A DNA stretch of 64,000 nucleotides from Nectonema munidae (Eukaryota; Nematomorpha; Nectonematoida; Nectonematidae), in contig JAUIRK010000757.1 of NCBI GenBank assembly GCA_030549495.1, forward strand, positions 124,001 to 188,000, written 5' to 3'. This document shows positions 37,580 to 48,048 of this stretch, piece by piece. A model generated the notes under the pieces. It saw only the letters and a program-made list of their open reading frames with translations. It had not been told where the DNA came from and made no database searches. The translations under genes were made by a program, and so were the position numbers. Positions within the stretch are counted from its first letter, which is position 1. The number at the start of each line of letters is the position of its first letter.

Positions 37580-38379
37580 GTGTAGACTAATGGAGTCCAT
37601 TGACTTTTCGCGATCATTGACAAGTTTGCTTCTAGTAAAGCTAGAAAAGTGTCCCTAATAATTACTTTAGTGGAAATTCATTTGGATTTATAACTTTTTT
37701 GTAAGTATTTCTACATTAAATAATTGAATACATGCATAAAGCCGAGGATCTATACTTCGGGAAAGGGTTCCGCTAAGCCGCTCCTGAAAGGAAGATTAGA
37801 AAATAAATTTTAAGATGTTTTTAGATGGCGTTAAGTAAAGTTTAAGTTATTCATGCGCTAATAAATTTAATTTATTAACACCCGAGGTAGCAAAAAAGTG
37901 CGACCATGCGAGCATTAGTTACTATCATTGATACAAAAATTTTTGATTGACTGGAAAAAATGTCAAACTACACCGTAATACCATTTTCACAAATGTCTTC
38001 CTTTTTTCTTTTTCTCGTTTTAATTTTCACAGTGGAGTTCGTATTTTAAATTTAGAAGAATGAAGTTACTTTTATTTATTGTTCGAGCGTATAATAAATG
38101 TGAATCTGGTAATTCTTTTTAAAAAAAGTTTTATAATTAACAATGCTTTTTTCAATGATTACATTTTCTTACAGATGTTTAAATAAATTTACCTTAAAAA
38201 ATAAGATTTTGATCAAGACAAAAAAATTATACTAAAAAAGACTTTGGATCAATAAATTTTCAATGAAAGTTAAGTTTACATTTTTTTTAAATATTATCAA
38301 TTTTTAGGTTGTTTAAAACTTTTCTTGCCCAGTTTACTATACACTGCGAACTTTTACCAAAAAATTTACACTCTTCTAA

Positions 38380-38507
38380 CCCGTTAACGCCCATGTCGAC
38401 TATAGTCGACTTTACAAAAATAAAATCGTCTGCGTTTATCAAAGCTCTTTAATACAAATCTTCTGCTTTACATAGGATATCGTCTGATTATTCTCGTCGT
38501 TAACGTG
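38380..38507 (+). mobile_element. TTAA-type MITE, subfamily B, copy 1
   Basis: 128 bp, right flank TTAA (38508-38511), left flank CTAA. Left end CCCGTTAACGCCCA, then TGTCGACTATAGTCGAC holding the perfect 16-bp palindrome GTCGACTATAGTCGAC, then boxes TCGTCTGC, TCTTCTGC and TCGTCTGA at 33- and 21-bp spacing, and the right end GTCGTTAACGTG. Same scaffold as subfamily A. Confidence 0.88.
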
Positions 38508-38969
38508 TTAAAAGAGCTTTTAAGAATATCTATAAAAAGAGATCTACTATAAAAAATATTGGCCCCGTTTCCTGAACATTTTTTGGGCCCTTATTCAAAT
38601 TCTAAAACTAGAAACTACCACTCAAATTCTGATGTAAGGACTAAAAAATTAAATTTGTAATATCGATTTAAATACTTTGCCTTAATAAATCTTTTAAACA
38701 TAGCATTTCAAGTTCAAGTAAAATGTGTTAAGTGGAATTTTTCTATCTTTACGTTCAACTTGAACATTTTATTTATAACTGTATTTCAATTTGAAATATC
38801 CATATTCTTAACACAGTTTCTTTTTCCTGAAAAATAAGGCAAACTGCGAGTTATCTAAGATAAGAAGTGTGAATCAAAGGATGACGCCTCTGAGTAGGTC
38901 CACTTATTGATATGTAAACCATTAAATAAATCAAGCATTTCAAAAATTACTCAAAAATTATAAGGATCC

Positions 38970-38975
38970 TTTATT
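38970..38975 (-). terminator. Candidate TSC1 poly(A) signal
   Basis: AATAAA on the minus strand, 214 bp after the hamartin stop. A second AATAAA lies closer, at 39147-39152. Either could be used. Confidence 0.4.
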
Positions 38976-39188
38976 TCACAAATCTTCCAAGCCTATATAT
39001 TCCAAAATATTTGAAGTATGCGCGCTCAAAAAGATTGACCCTGTGGAGCTTTAAAAGCGTATTTTATACCGACAGATGTTGCACAGTGCACTTCCGCGAA
39101 AACGTTTATAAAGAGAGAATTTGCTTGAAGAAAAGGTATAGTGAAATTTATTAAGAGGAAAACAGTTAAGTGGGCGGGGAACACTTCG

Positions 39189-42100
39189 CTAGCTGTTGTT
39201 GGAGTCAAAGTCAAAAGCTTCAATACCAATGCTCAGTTGCGAGGATAGAGATTCACTCTGAAACCCATAAACTTCATCTTCAAGAACGTTGTTGCGCTTG
39301 AAGACGGCGGCTTTATTTTCGTGCTCAACCTCTTCAACACCACGGCACACAAACGCACTTGGGAAGTGAGAGGGGGGCGTTTTTTCTGATAAATTCAAGT
39401 CATCGTGCAGCACAACGTGGTGCTGGCTCAAGCTAGAGCATATTGCGGAGCATTGAGGCGAATTTGCGATGAATTTGATGGGAACGGATTTGAATGCAGA
39501 CTTCAACGGATCTCGACTGATCGTGTTGACCGGTTTGCAGTCTAGTCCGTCGGATAAGCTAAACTTGTCCAATTCTTGAACATTCAATCGCAGGCTTCTT
39601 GAGAATAGGGCATCGTAGAAGTCGGTGGTTGTAGGAGAATTTTGGGGATGCTGCTGCGCCATTGAATTCATTTCATTGTTTGAGGAAGAAAGGGCTGACG
39701 ACGCTAAGTTGGATAGGCGCATTTCAAGGCGTGAATTAACTGCTTTACTCGACTTAAACTTCTTATTCAGTGCATTTATCTTGTACTCATTCTCTGATGC
39801 ACTCCGTAAGTTCTCTGCCTTCAGTTCTTCAATCAGAACTTCTTTATTCTCTAATCTGCTTTCCGCTTCTTTCAATTTTACTTTGTATAGAAAAATTTCA
39901 GTAGTTTGTTTATTAATCCTTTCCCTCAAGGCATCCATATCTCGAAGAGAGTCTTTTTGAACGTTTATCAGAGCTAAACACTCATTCATCTTAAACTGCA
40001 AGTTATTCAATTCACTCTTTAGATGTTTATTATAGTTTTCAAGTGAAATGATGAGGTTTTGCAAAAAAAGATTTTGCTTTTTAAGCTGCTTCATATGGAA
40101 CAATTTATCCTGCATCTCTTCATTACTAACTTTACAACTAAACAACTCGCCATTCAGTTTACCGGTTTTGAGAGTTATGTCGTAGTTACTCTTCTTCATG
40201 TGATTCAATTTGATTTGGTGATGTTGAATCGCTTGTTTCAATTTACTGACCTCAGACTCGTTTTCAAAGAAGAGTTTGTCAACTTGTGACTTCTTTTCAT
40301 CGAGGTTGCATAGCAACTTAATATTGCAATCATTCAACTTGGAAATCTCTTGCTGGTAGTAGAGATTTTCAAATTCCAAATTGCTCACTTTCTCCTCTAA
40401 AGCTAACTTTTCTTCTTCCAACGCTAAATTTAAGATGGCGCGACCCTTGAGCCTACGATTACGATTTTGATACATGAAGCATTTAGATCTTTCGTAGAGA
40501 AGTTCTTGTTGAAGCAAATATATCGTATCCTTTAGCTTGTTGACATTATCAGTTGGATTCGGTTTGAAGATATCATCGTGGAGGCGATACGCCGCGTTCA
40601 TGAAATTGTCTAATGCGTAATCGCATGCACTTTCCAAACTGTTATGAGACGCATTTTTACTTGGGGGCGCGGGCCCTACTTTAAGTAAAAGAGATCTTTT
40701 ATCAGTGTGAGTATCAGGGGACAAGACATCGTAGTTTTCTTCGTGAATTTCGTTTAACTTCACAGAACTCATTTGCTGAAGTCGTTCTCTATGATTGTAG
40801 GACAGTTTATTCACACCTCTATCGGTAAAAGATATAGGCTGGAAAACACATGGCAATGAATTCAGCTTCGCAGTATTTTCTGGAAACAGGGAGAGAGTGT
40901 TTTCAACTATTCCAAGAGAGGAGTGCACATACCTAGAGGAAGAAGAAGACTTAAAAGTGAGCTCAATTGACTTGCTCAAATCCGTTTTGGCTTTAGCTTC
41001 ACCGAGGAACAAAGGCGGCGCTGATCTTCTTTGATGGTTATAACTCACTTTTTTTGAAAACTTTGTAAATTTCGAACTCTGAGGCCTGACGGATTGCGTT
41101 GTAAGTCTTTCCTTTGAATCGTGATCGCGAATCTCCGAATTGAACAGAGTGAAGAGCTCAGAATCACTATTTTCATTCTCATCTTCGTAAACAGGAAGTG
41201 GGAAAATCTGGGAAGTTTTGAGCAGCTCCTTCCTTGATTTAGAATCCATTCCACCCTTCTTGATCATTTCTTTTCTTTGAGAATCTAAAGTAAAACTAGA
41301 ATGAGCTTTTGTGTTGTGATTGAACACGAAGCGCAGATTATCATCTATCATTTCATCGCTGTTGAAGCTGAGATTTTTGTTCAAGTTTGAAAAGGAAGGC
41401 GTTGAACTTTTGACTTTACATGCAAAAAAAGGAGAAACCGGGAGTGACTTGTAGTGAGAGGTGAATGACTTTGCTGAATGAAAAGGCCTTTTTGTTACCA
41501 GTTCTAACTGGCATAAATCAATCATATCGTTTTCACTTATTGTACTGGACTTGGGGCGAGGTGTGGAATCCTTGATCAAAACTTTCTTAGCGTGTCCATT
41601 TGTTACATTCGCTTGCTGATGAAAAGATTCTGGTAAATGAGGACTCTGTGGAAATAAACTTAGTGTTGAATCTGAAAGGGATGTTGGTGGTAGGTAAAAA
41701 TTATATGATGGACTGTAGTACTTACATAACTCAGGCTTCGTTACAAGACAATTATGTTTCGTCAATAAGTTTACGATTTTCGAAAAAATTTCAGAGATTT
41801 CAAATTCGCCTTTATCCTGCGTTTCTTCCTTGCAAACAGAATGAACATAAGAATGTATCTTAGCTAGATCCATATTTTCGATGTATGCTAGCGTTTTTTC
41901 GTAGGAGTCAGCAATGATATCATGCGTCTCCATTCCTTTCCACCGAGACTTAATCAATTCAGACTCTTTCGACGACTCCACCAAAAATGGATGCAATTTG
42001 GCGTGATTCAGTAACGGGAGGATCGTCACGTCAAAGAGTTTCTTGGATGCCCGGCTGTCGTCACTACCTCCTTTAAGCTGAGTAGTATGGTGGTGGTAAC

Positions 42101-42752
42101 TGATAGAGCGCAGGTACGACAAAAAATTGCACGGAAAAATGCCATACAACGAGAAAAAGAAGAGGGAGTACGCGTGGAAGAGAAAAACTTTGTACGCACA
42201 CGAACTCGACGAGTCTTCCTTGCCCCCCTTATGCTTCTTGTGGTGCTGAAGGGCATAGATGAAGTTGGCGAGGCGCGCAAAGATCGCGAAAAAGTCGTTG
42301 AGGTAGGGAGTGAAGTGCACGGGAAAATGCGAGAGGAGAGACGACACACAAAACAGGGCAGAGGAGAGTGGAACGATGTGCTCGCAAGTCTTCAGCAATT
42401 TGATTAGGGCGGGAAAGAGTTGGTGATCACAGATGAGGAAGAGCCAAGAGGGAGAACGACTCACCAAATGATTGAGAAGGGTGAGGGAGGCTTGCTCATG
42501 CGTCGTTCCTATCCCGCTTTTTATGCGGTCAAAGATGTACTTCTCGCAAGGCTCCTTCAATCCCACCAAAATGCTCAGAACGCGAGAAGAACCGAAGCGA
42601 TAGAAGTGATCTATGATGATATTCACAAAATTGCCATCTCGGTAATCACCTATATTCTGCAGAATCTTGTTTCGCAATTTCTCAACACTCAAGTGATTCA
42701 CCTTTTCCAGGAGAAGCAAGTTTTCTTTTAAGTCGAATTCATTTCCTTCCAT
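39189..42752 (-). CDS. TSC1: Hamartin, TSC complex subunit, single exon
   Basis: One uninterrupted frame of 1187 codons; human hamartin has 1164. Hamartin scaffolds tuberin and TBC1D7 on lysosomes, where the complex switches off Rheb and so mTORC1. Residues 1-280 form the N-terminal alpha-solenoid core; the hallmark YGIFPCNFLSYLR lies at 203-215 and RWKGMETHDII at 270-280, matching the YGMYPCNFLSYLR and RWKRLETHDVV of vertebrates. Residues 290-730 are a low-complexity Ser-rich linker. From about 738 a long coiled coil begins with LKDTIYLLQQELLYERSKC and NRNRRLKGRAI, the counterpart of the human LLLLHNQLLYERF...RNRRLL block, and runs to about 1010. The tail is Ser-rich. The start ATG at 42750-42752 is the first in frame and precedes conserved sequence. 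No introns, unlike the many-exon vertebrate gene. Convergent with the MARK gene. Confidence 0.93.
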   Translation of the reverse strand: MEGNEFDLKENLLLLEKVNHLSVEKLRNKILQNIGDYRDGNFVNIIIDHFYRFGSSRVLSILVGLKEPCEKYIFDRIKSGIGTTHEQASLTLLNHLVSRSPSWLFLICDHQLFPALIKLLKTCEHIVPLSSALFCVSSLLSHFPVHFTPYLNDFFAIFARLANFIYALQHHKKHKGGKEDSSSSCAYKVFLFHAYSLFFFSLYGIFPCNFLSYLRSISYHHHTTQLKGGSDDSRASKKLFDVTILPLLNHAKLHPFLVESSKESELIKSRWKGMETHDIIADSYEKTLAYIENMDLAKIHSYVHSVCKEETQDKGEFEISEIFSKIVNLLTKHNCLVTKPELCKYYSPSYNFYLPPTSLSDSTLSLFPQSPHLPESFHQQANVTNGHAKKVLIKDSTPRPKSSTISENDMIDLCQLELVTKRPFHSAKSFTSHYKSLPVSPFFACKVKSSTPSFSNLNKNLSFNSDEMIDDNLRFVFNHNTKAHSSFTLDSQRKEMIKKGGMDSKSRKELLKTSQIFPLPVYEDENENSDSELFTLFNSEIRDHDSKERLTTQSVRPQSSKFTKFSKKVSYNHQRRSAPPLFLGEAKAKTDLSKSIELTFKSSSSSRYVHSSLGIVENTLSLFPENTAKLNSLPCVFQPISFTDRGVNKLSYNHRERLQQMSSVKLNEIHEENYDVLSPDTHTDKRSLLLKVGPAPPSKNASHNSLESACDYALDNFMNAAYRLHDDIFKPNPTDNVNKLKDTIYLLQQELLYERSKCFMYQNRNRRLKGRAILNLALEEEKLALEEKVSNLEFENLYYQQEISKLNDCNIKLLCNLDEKKSQVDKLFFENESEVSKLKQAIQHHQIKLNHMKKSNYDITLKTGKLNGELFSCKVSNEEMQDKLFHMKQLKKQNLFLQNLIISLENYNKHLKSELNNLQFKMNECLALINVQKDSLRDMDALRERINKQTTEIFLYKVKLKEAESRLENKEVLIEELKAENLRSASENEYKINALNKKFKSSKAVNSRLEMRLSNLASSALSSSNNEMNSMAQQHPQNSPTTTDFYDALFSRSLRLNVQELDKFSLSDGLDCKPVNTISRDPLKSAFKSVPIKFIANSPQCSAICSSLSQHHVVLHDDLNLSEKTPPSHFPSAFVCRGVEEVEHENKAAVFKRNNVLEDEVYGFQSESLSSQLSIGIEAFDFDSNNS

Positions 42753-42988
42753 AACATCAATTCCTTAGAAAGAGGCAAGAGAAAGAGCTAAATTCTATTC
42801 AGAGTATGCAAGACACAATTGGAAAGGAAGGAACACACTTTCCTTGGCAAAATCTTTGATCACTTAACCTCTAAAAACAAATTCATACTCATCATTAAAA
42901 CATGCACCCACAAAATAATTCTCAAAGATTAACAAACAACCCATTAGATCCCATTTGTTATCAAAGGAGGCGGATTTCTTGATTTTAA
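42753..42988. promoter_or_regulatory. TSC1 5' flank
   Basis: The 236 bp between the hamartin start codon and the nearest MITE must hold at least part of the 5' UTR. I see no clear TATA box or initiator, so this is by position only. Confidence 0.3.
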
Positions 42989-43110
42989 TCCTTTAAGGAC
43001 CAGAATTTTGAAGACTAATCGTCCGTTTTCTCTTTCAATGCAATTTTATATATTTAAGGGAGACGATTTTCATCACTCGGGACACTACTATTCCATTCGT
43101 CTTCAAAGGG
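42989..43110 (-). mobile_element. TTAA-type MITE, subfamily D
   Basis: 122 bp, left flank TTAA (42985-42988), right flank CTAA. Ends TCCTTTAAGGACCAGAATTT and CGTCTTCAAAGGG. It aligns end to end with the reverse complement of the copy at 2378-2500 (GTCCT...AATTCTGGTCC core). The palindrome position is eroded. It lies just upstream of the hamartin gene. Confidence 0.65.
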
Positions 43111-44608
43111 CTAAGGCAGAAAGGAATGAAGGCAGTTGTTGAATGCAGAAAAGTGAAAACATTTTTAGTTTATATAACTTCACTAGGCATGATTGCAATC
43201 TTTTCAATCTATTACACTGCAGACACTCATCTTAGGACATAAAAGAAGTATATTGTTTATCAAATGCGAAAAAATTGTCAATTCGTCATTGATGAAATTA
43301 CGATTTATAATTAAGTGAAACTGTGTCAATCATTTGTTTAGGTTGAAATTGTGGGCACAGTTTTTATTTGTTGCCTATAGGATTTCTTGAAAGTGTGTGC
43401 GAAAAGAAAAGCAAAATGCGTAATTTTTTAATATGATTCAGCACTGATACTTATTAATGAGCAGAGAGGAATCGCTTGCTTTACATTATTATTCCGTCAG
43501 GGATGAATTTGAGTATTAAATTCAGTGCTGTCACTCTTTTTTAGACCACCGACCCCTTATCAACAGGCCTGATTCAAAGTAACTCGTAGTCTCATTCCAA
43601 GTAGGGGAAATGTCTTTTCACTCCGTAATAATTTGAACTCGGCACGAGCCAACAAAAATTCCATTTAAAAGAGTTTTAGGTAAATCGACAGATATTGATT
43701 AGTAAGACTCTGATCGAAAATTTTTGACAATTAAAATCAATAGAAAAGTACATGTAAGCTTGAACTGAGCCATGCACTAATAATAATCTACCAATCATAA
43801 CTTCTCTTTTTCATCTTCAAAATCATTTCCAAATGTTTTTGCTAGCTCGTGAAAATCGTTCATTACTTCATTAACAGGAAAAAAAAGGTGATGATAAGAT
43901 TTTTTAACCGAAATGTCGTGTTTTCACGTGTTGAACTAAAACTTTGGATATGTCTTCATAAAAACTGTTCAAGATGAAAAAGCAACGAGAAGTAAATAAA
44001 AAATTGCCATGTGATATGATGCGGCACAAGCAAATTCTTCCAGTTTTATACAATTATACGCACAGTATTTGTATGCACAATGCAAACAGTGAAATTCAAA
44101 ATGGCCGCCGACCTGTCTATAGTGATTACTTTTGCCTTCTGAGAGGAATCAACAAACAACTTCAAATCGTTGCCAATAAGATTTACGTTTTCAATATGCA
44201 GATTGCAGATACCAAATTTATTGAAGCTTGAGAAAAAAATGTCGGAAAAAACGAAATCCAAAGTTTAATCTCATTAAAAACGAACTCTCATTCTGACAAT
44301 TCGTATACAAACGTTTTTATGATAGCTTAAAAGCACGCACGTAAAAATTTCAAAGTTGTTTGCATTTTATCAATCAGAATTTAGAATGACATTTGACAAG
44401 ATAAAGGCGGTGTAGACCAACGCTACGGAAATGGATGTGAAGTTTTGAGTAATTTTGGAGGATGAAACCCATCATCAAAGTGAAGTTTAAATTGTGGAAT
44501 TGCAGCTGTGTAGAAAACCTTGCTCCAGTTTAAGTTTTTATTCCATTTTATTTTCATTGCAATTTGAATAAAATTTCATTCTGATTTATTTTATTTTTAG
44601 TTTAATTC
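43111..44608. other. Intergenic DNA, nothing recognised
   Basis: Only short open frames; the 44046-44261 and 43974-44231 pair are complementary shadows with no motif. Confidence 0.5.
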
Positions 44609-44616
44609 ATTTACAG

Positions 44617-44875
44617 CAGGGGTCGGGAAAGTGGTCGATATTGACCCCTGGAGATCGATAACAGATTAGGGATCGATTAGTTAGACAAACTTACCAAATT
44701 GTGCTATACTTTTTTTACTTTAGAGTAGTAGTAGATCTCATTTTTCTCTTACAACATAGCTTAGGGCATTGTATAGTATGGGATATATGAAACATTTCTA
44801 GGTTGGGTGGGGGGTCGATGTGAAGACAAATGTTCGATGAAGGGGTCGACGGTTAAAAAAGTTTGGCGATCCCTG
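44617..44875. mobile_element. Small hAT MITE with 8-bp duplication
   Basis: Tips CAGGGGTCGG and GCGATCCCTG (reverse complement CAGGGATCGC). Flanks ATTTACAG (44609-44616) and ATATACAG (44876-44883) match at 7 of 8 bases. Interior of 259 bp carries repeated GGTCGA / TCGATC words, with no coding capacity. Confidence 0.75.
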
Positions 44876-44883
44876 ATATACAG

Positions 44884-46085
44884 AGATGTAGATCTATATG
44901 TGATATGATATTTGAGTGGTACGTAGGATTTGGCCTTTGAAGCTACGAACGTATGAATCAAGATGTTTGTGAACGTGCCTTTACAACCCCACCTATGGAA
45001 ACCGAGGATATTATGGCTTGACAATAATCTTAATGGCGGAGTAAAGAGCGTGGAATAAAGAAATGGGGAGAATGACGGCTGTTGATTCGGCGATAAGAAT
45101 TTGGTATAGCTTGAGTCCTATAGGGATATTGGGAGATCGTTGGTGTGGTAGACAATTTATCAAGATGTTAGCATTTGTTCAAAAGTTGAATTAATGGAAT
45201 GTTGAAGCTTATCCAATGAAAAATAAACAAGATAAAGAGTCGGAGCTGAAACCCTAAATTTGGTGTTAAAGGAGCAAAAGATTTTGAAGTCCCAGCTCCA
45301 TATCCCTAGTGTAGACACACCAAAAAAATGCTCAGAGATTATAATATGTCCTGTAGATATTCGAGAAGAGGGCCTATTGAGATTTTTTACAAATTATATT
45401 TTGGCTACTTGAATTAGTTGGATCATAGCTTCAAAAGATCTCAATTTATTCTTAAACACTAAAAAGATGGTAAATGCAGCTGAGGAAGCGGTGGCATACG
45501 GTGCGTTACATTTCGAAATTACTACGCTACGAAATTAGGTAGGAAAAAATTAAACTACGAAAAGTAGCGAAGTTCAGTACGATTTCCATCATTGGTAGGT
45601 TTTATTTTATCGAAGCCATGAGTTGTAAATAGATTTATCAAGTTCAAGCTCCCATACCTGAGTGATAACATATTCCAGTTTATAAAGTTTTGTGATTTAT
45701 TTGTTCACCACAAACATGTGATATAATTGAATCCATAGTCAGTCATAAAGAATATTATATAATCTATATGTGGGTGATACTAAAGTTATTTGTACAAAGG
45801 ATTAAATAGCAATTCATTTATTTACTTAACTTATGTACAAGAGAAAAGTAATTATTTTTTAGAGCTTCTGCATTTTGAAATGATGAAGCTTTCTGATCTG
45901 AAAAACTTTTTAAGTGATAAAAAAAAGCTCATGCTAAAGGGCGATATGATTGAAAACACTCTTTTTCACGTTGCACTAATTGAATTTTGAATGAACTTTT
46001 TCAACATTTTTGAATTTTACATGCATTTGTTGTTTTATCAAATTTGATGTTTTTGAATTTACTACATTATTTCAAATCAACCTCC
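44884..46085. other. Intergenic DNA, nothing recognised
   Basis: The open frame at 45790-45990 has no recognisable domain and ordinary AT-rich composition. Confidence 0.5.
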
Positions 46086-46089
46086 TTAA

Positions 46090-46219
46090 CCCATTAAGTC
46101 CCAATGTTCCCATTTGGGAACATAAGTAATTTCATCTTCGTCTGCTTTTTTCAATGACTTTGAATATAAATCGTCTGCGTTTTTTTAAATATCGTCTGAT
46201 TTCTATGGTATTTAATGGG
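46090..46219 (+). mobile_element. TTAA-type MITE, subfamily A, copy 4
   Basis: 130 bp between TTAA at 46086-46089 and 46220-46223. The palindrome is TGTTCCCATTTGGGAACA, perfect over 18 bases, where other A copies have TGTTCC-tatttt-GGAACA. The last box is TCGTCTGA as in B and C, and the terminal repeats are CCCATTAA / TTTAATGGG. It is therefore an intermediate between A and the other subfamilies. Confidence 0.9.
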
Positions 46220-46415
46220 TTAAATGAAAAAACATAATATTACTTGAAATGATTGTACTAACGAGATATTGCAGGCATTTATTCGTAAGCTAAAAAACAA
46301 AACAAATCTTTTGCTCATGCTATTTCGTTTCGATTTTTTTTTCAAAATTTAAGATTATATATCTAATTTGATGTTTTTGAATTCTGATTTAATAACTACA
46401 GTCTAACCTGTTTAA

Positions 46416-46674
46416 CCCGTTAACGACCCGAATAATCAGACGATATCCAATGTAAAGCAGAAGATTTGTATTCCCGTTAACGCCCATGTCAACTATAGTC
46501 GACTTTACAAAAATAAAATCGTCTGCGTTTATCAAAGCTCTTTAATACAAATATTCTGCTTTACATTAGATATCGTCTGATTATTCTGGTCGTTAATGGG
46601 TTAAAGAGCTTTGATAAACACATACGATTTTATTTTTGTAAAGTCAACTATAGTCGACATTGGGCGTTAACGGG
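46416..46674 (-). mobile_element. TTAA-type MITE, subfamily B, host of a nested copy
   Basis: Outer element: TTAA at 46412-46415 and 46675-46678, ends CCCGTTAACGACC and GGGCGTTAACGGG. It is split by another B element at 46473-46600. Its palindrome end near 46645-46660 reads GTCAACTATAGTCGACAT, one mismatch from the perfect dyad. Confidence 0.88.
46473..46600 (+). mobile_element. TTAA-type MITE, subfamily B, nested copy
   Basis: 128 bp. Inserted in opposite orientation into the TTAA found inside the outer B element (sequence GTATTAAAGAGC). The right TTAA is intact (46601-46604); on the left only TT remains. Palindrome GTCAACTATAGTCGAC, boxes TCGTCTGC, TATTCTGC and TCGTCTGA. Confidence 0.88.
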
Positions 46675-46678
46675 TTAA

Positions 46679-47299
46679 ACGAGATGGGATGAGGACCTCG
46701 TTTAAGTCGCGCACTTAAAAAGAAAGCGATAAAAATTCGTGATCTTTTTACGAAAAATTTGTTTGATATTTATTCAAATTATTTTAAAATATTTTGCCCT
46801 CGAAACAGGTAAAAAATTAAGCATCAAATAAAAAACGTTTGAAAAATTTTTCACCACTGATGTAAAACAATCATTAATAGATGACTGTTTCCTTTTTTCA
46901 AAGTCGTCGTAGATGTGATATTTGTTGTTTCCATAACTTTAAGAAGTATTCCCATAAGACGCAGAATTTTTTAAATTGTTCGAGAAATTCCAAAGCTTAA
47001 TAAAATGAACAAACTTTTGATCCTCATTTGTCAATTCCACTTTAAATATTATCATCTTGAAGATTATTATCAACATTATCATTATCATTACTATCGTAAT
47101 CAAGCTTGATTCCAATCTTTTAAAGATTTTCAGGTGTGTAAATCTTTGTGAATTTGATCAGGTTCTTTATAACACTAATTTAGCGACTCTCCAGAAAGTG
47201 AGAGCATTGAAACGGAAGCATAGCTTTCAAATTCATCTGTCAGTTCCTTCGAAACTATTCATTTTGTAAAAATATGATTGTAATTATAAAGCTAAAGGT
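46679..47299. other. Intergenic DNA, nothing recognised
   Basis: AT-rich; the open frame 47057-47269 has an Ile-repeat start and no motif. Confidence 0.5.
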
Positions 47300-47443
47300 A
47301 GTACCTTCGAGTGTTTTCATCGAAAAGGCGCGCAATTGCACCGCTTGTACCGAACTATGAGCAAAGAAGACTTGATGCTAGATCGAAGCCTGGACCTTGT
47401 GGTATTGAAGTGCAGTATCTAACCAACCTTACTTAAGACACCC
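47300..47443 (-). repeat. tRNA-derived SINE copy
   Basis: Minus strand: AAGTAAGGTTGGTTAGATAC, then AGGCTTCGATC, GCATCAAG, CTCATAGTTCGGTACAAGCG, GTGCAATTGCGCG and TTTTCGATGAAAACACTCG. Longer 3' half than the 17.6-kb copy. Confidence 0.7.
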
Positions 47444-48048
47444 AATATATAATATGCATCTAAACTTGGTCACAGAATGGGATTTTACTTGATAGTGTTT
47501 ATGTTATTTTAAATGAAAACTACTTTTAATAAAAATAATAATAAAAGCTAAAAAGAAAAAGAACATCACAAGAAAATAACAAAAATGTTTCAACAGAATC
47601 TAAATTTTCAAAAACACTAAAAGTCAAGCACAATACAAGACCGAAAAGCAATCTTGGCGGCTCTCAATTGAAAAGCAATAAACATCATTACCACTTTTCA
47701 TATTATCTCGCGCTCTTCAGTTAAAATTGGGTGGGGCTAGATCGCACTGGACAAGTGATGATCTCATATAATCAAAATTAAATAAGAGATAGCAAATGGA
47801 AATGTTTAGGTGGCCCTATTATAAAAGCTAAGCGTAGACTTTGATTTAGTAATTTTAAATATTACAAATAAAACTATTTTTTTGTTTGAACAAAATTTTC
47901 TAATAAGCTATCATAAAAAAACAAATTAACAATATATATTTGACGGAAAAGTAAGCTAAACTATTCAATGAATATAACAGGGATGGATTCAATCCTAAGA
48001 AGTAAAATGTAAACTTTTATTAAAAAAAACCTTTGTGTATTAAAAAAT

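Larger units (their letters stand above)
37580..39188. other. Intergenic DNA and TSC1 3' UTR
   Basis: Contains one MITE (38380-38507). A motif GTGCGACCATGCGAG at about 37898 resembles the piggyBac-like repeats near 18.9 kb. The last few hundred bases are probably the 3' UTR of the minus-strand hamartin gene. Confidence 0.6.

Noticed and set aside
42026-42731. Several 100-codon frames opposite the hamartin N-terminus
   Set aside because: They are antisense shadows of the hamartin gene with low-complexity Arg/Glu or Ser/Arg content.
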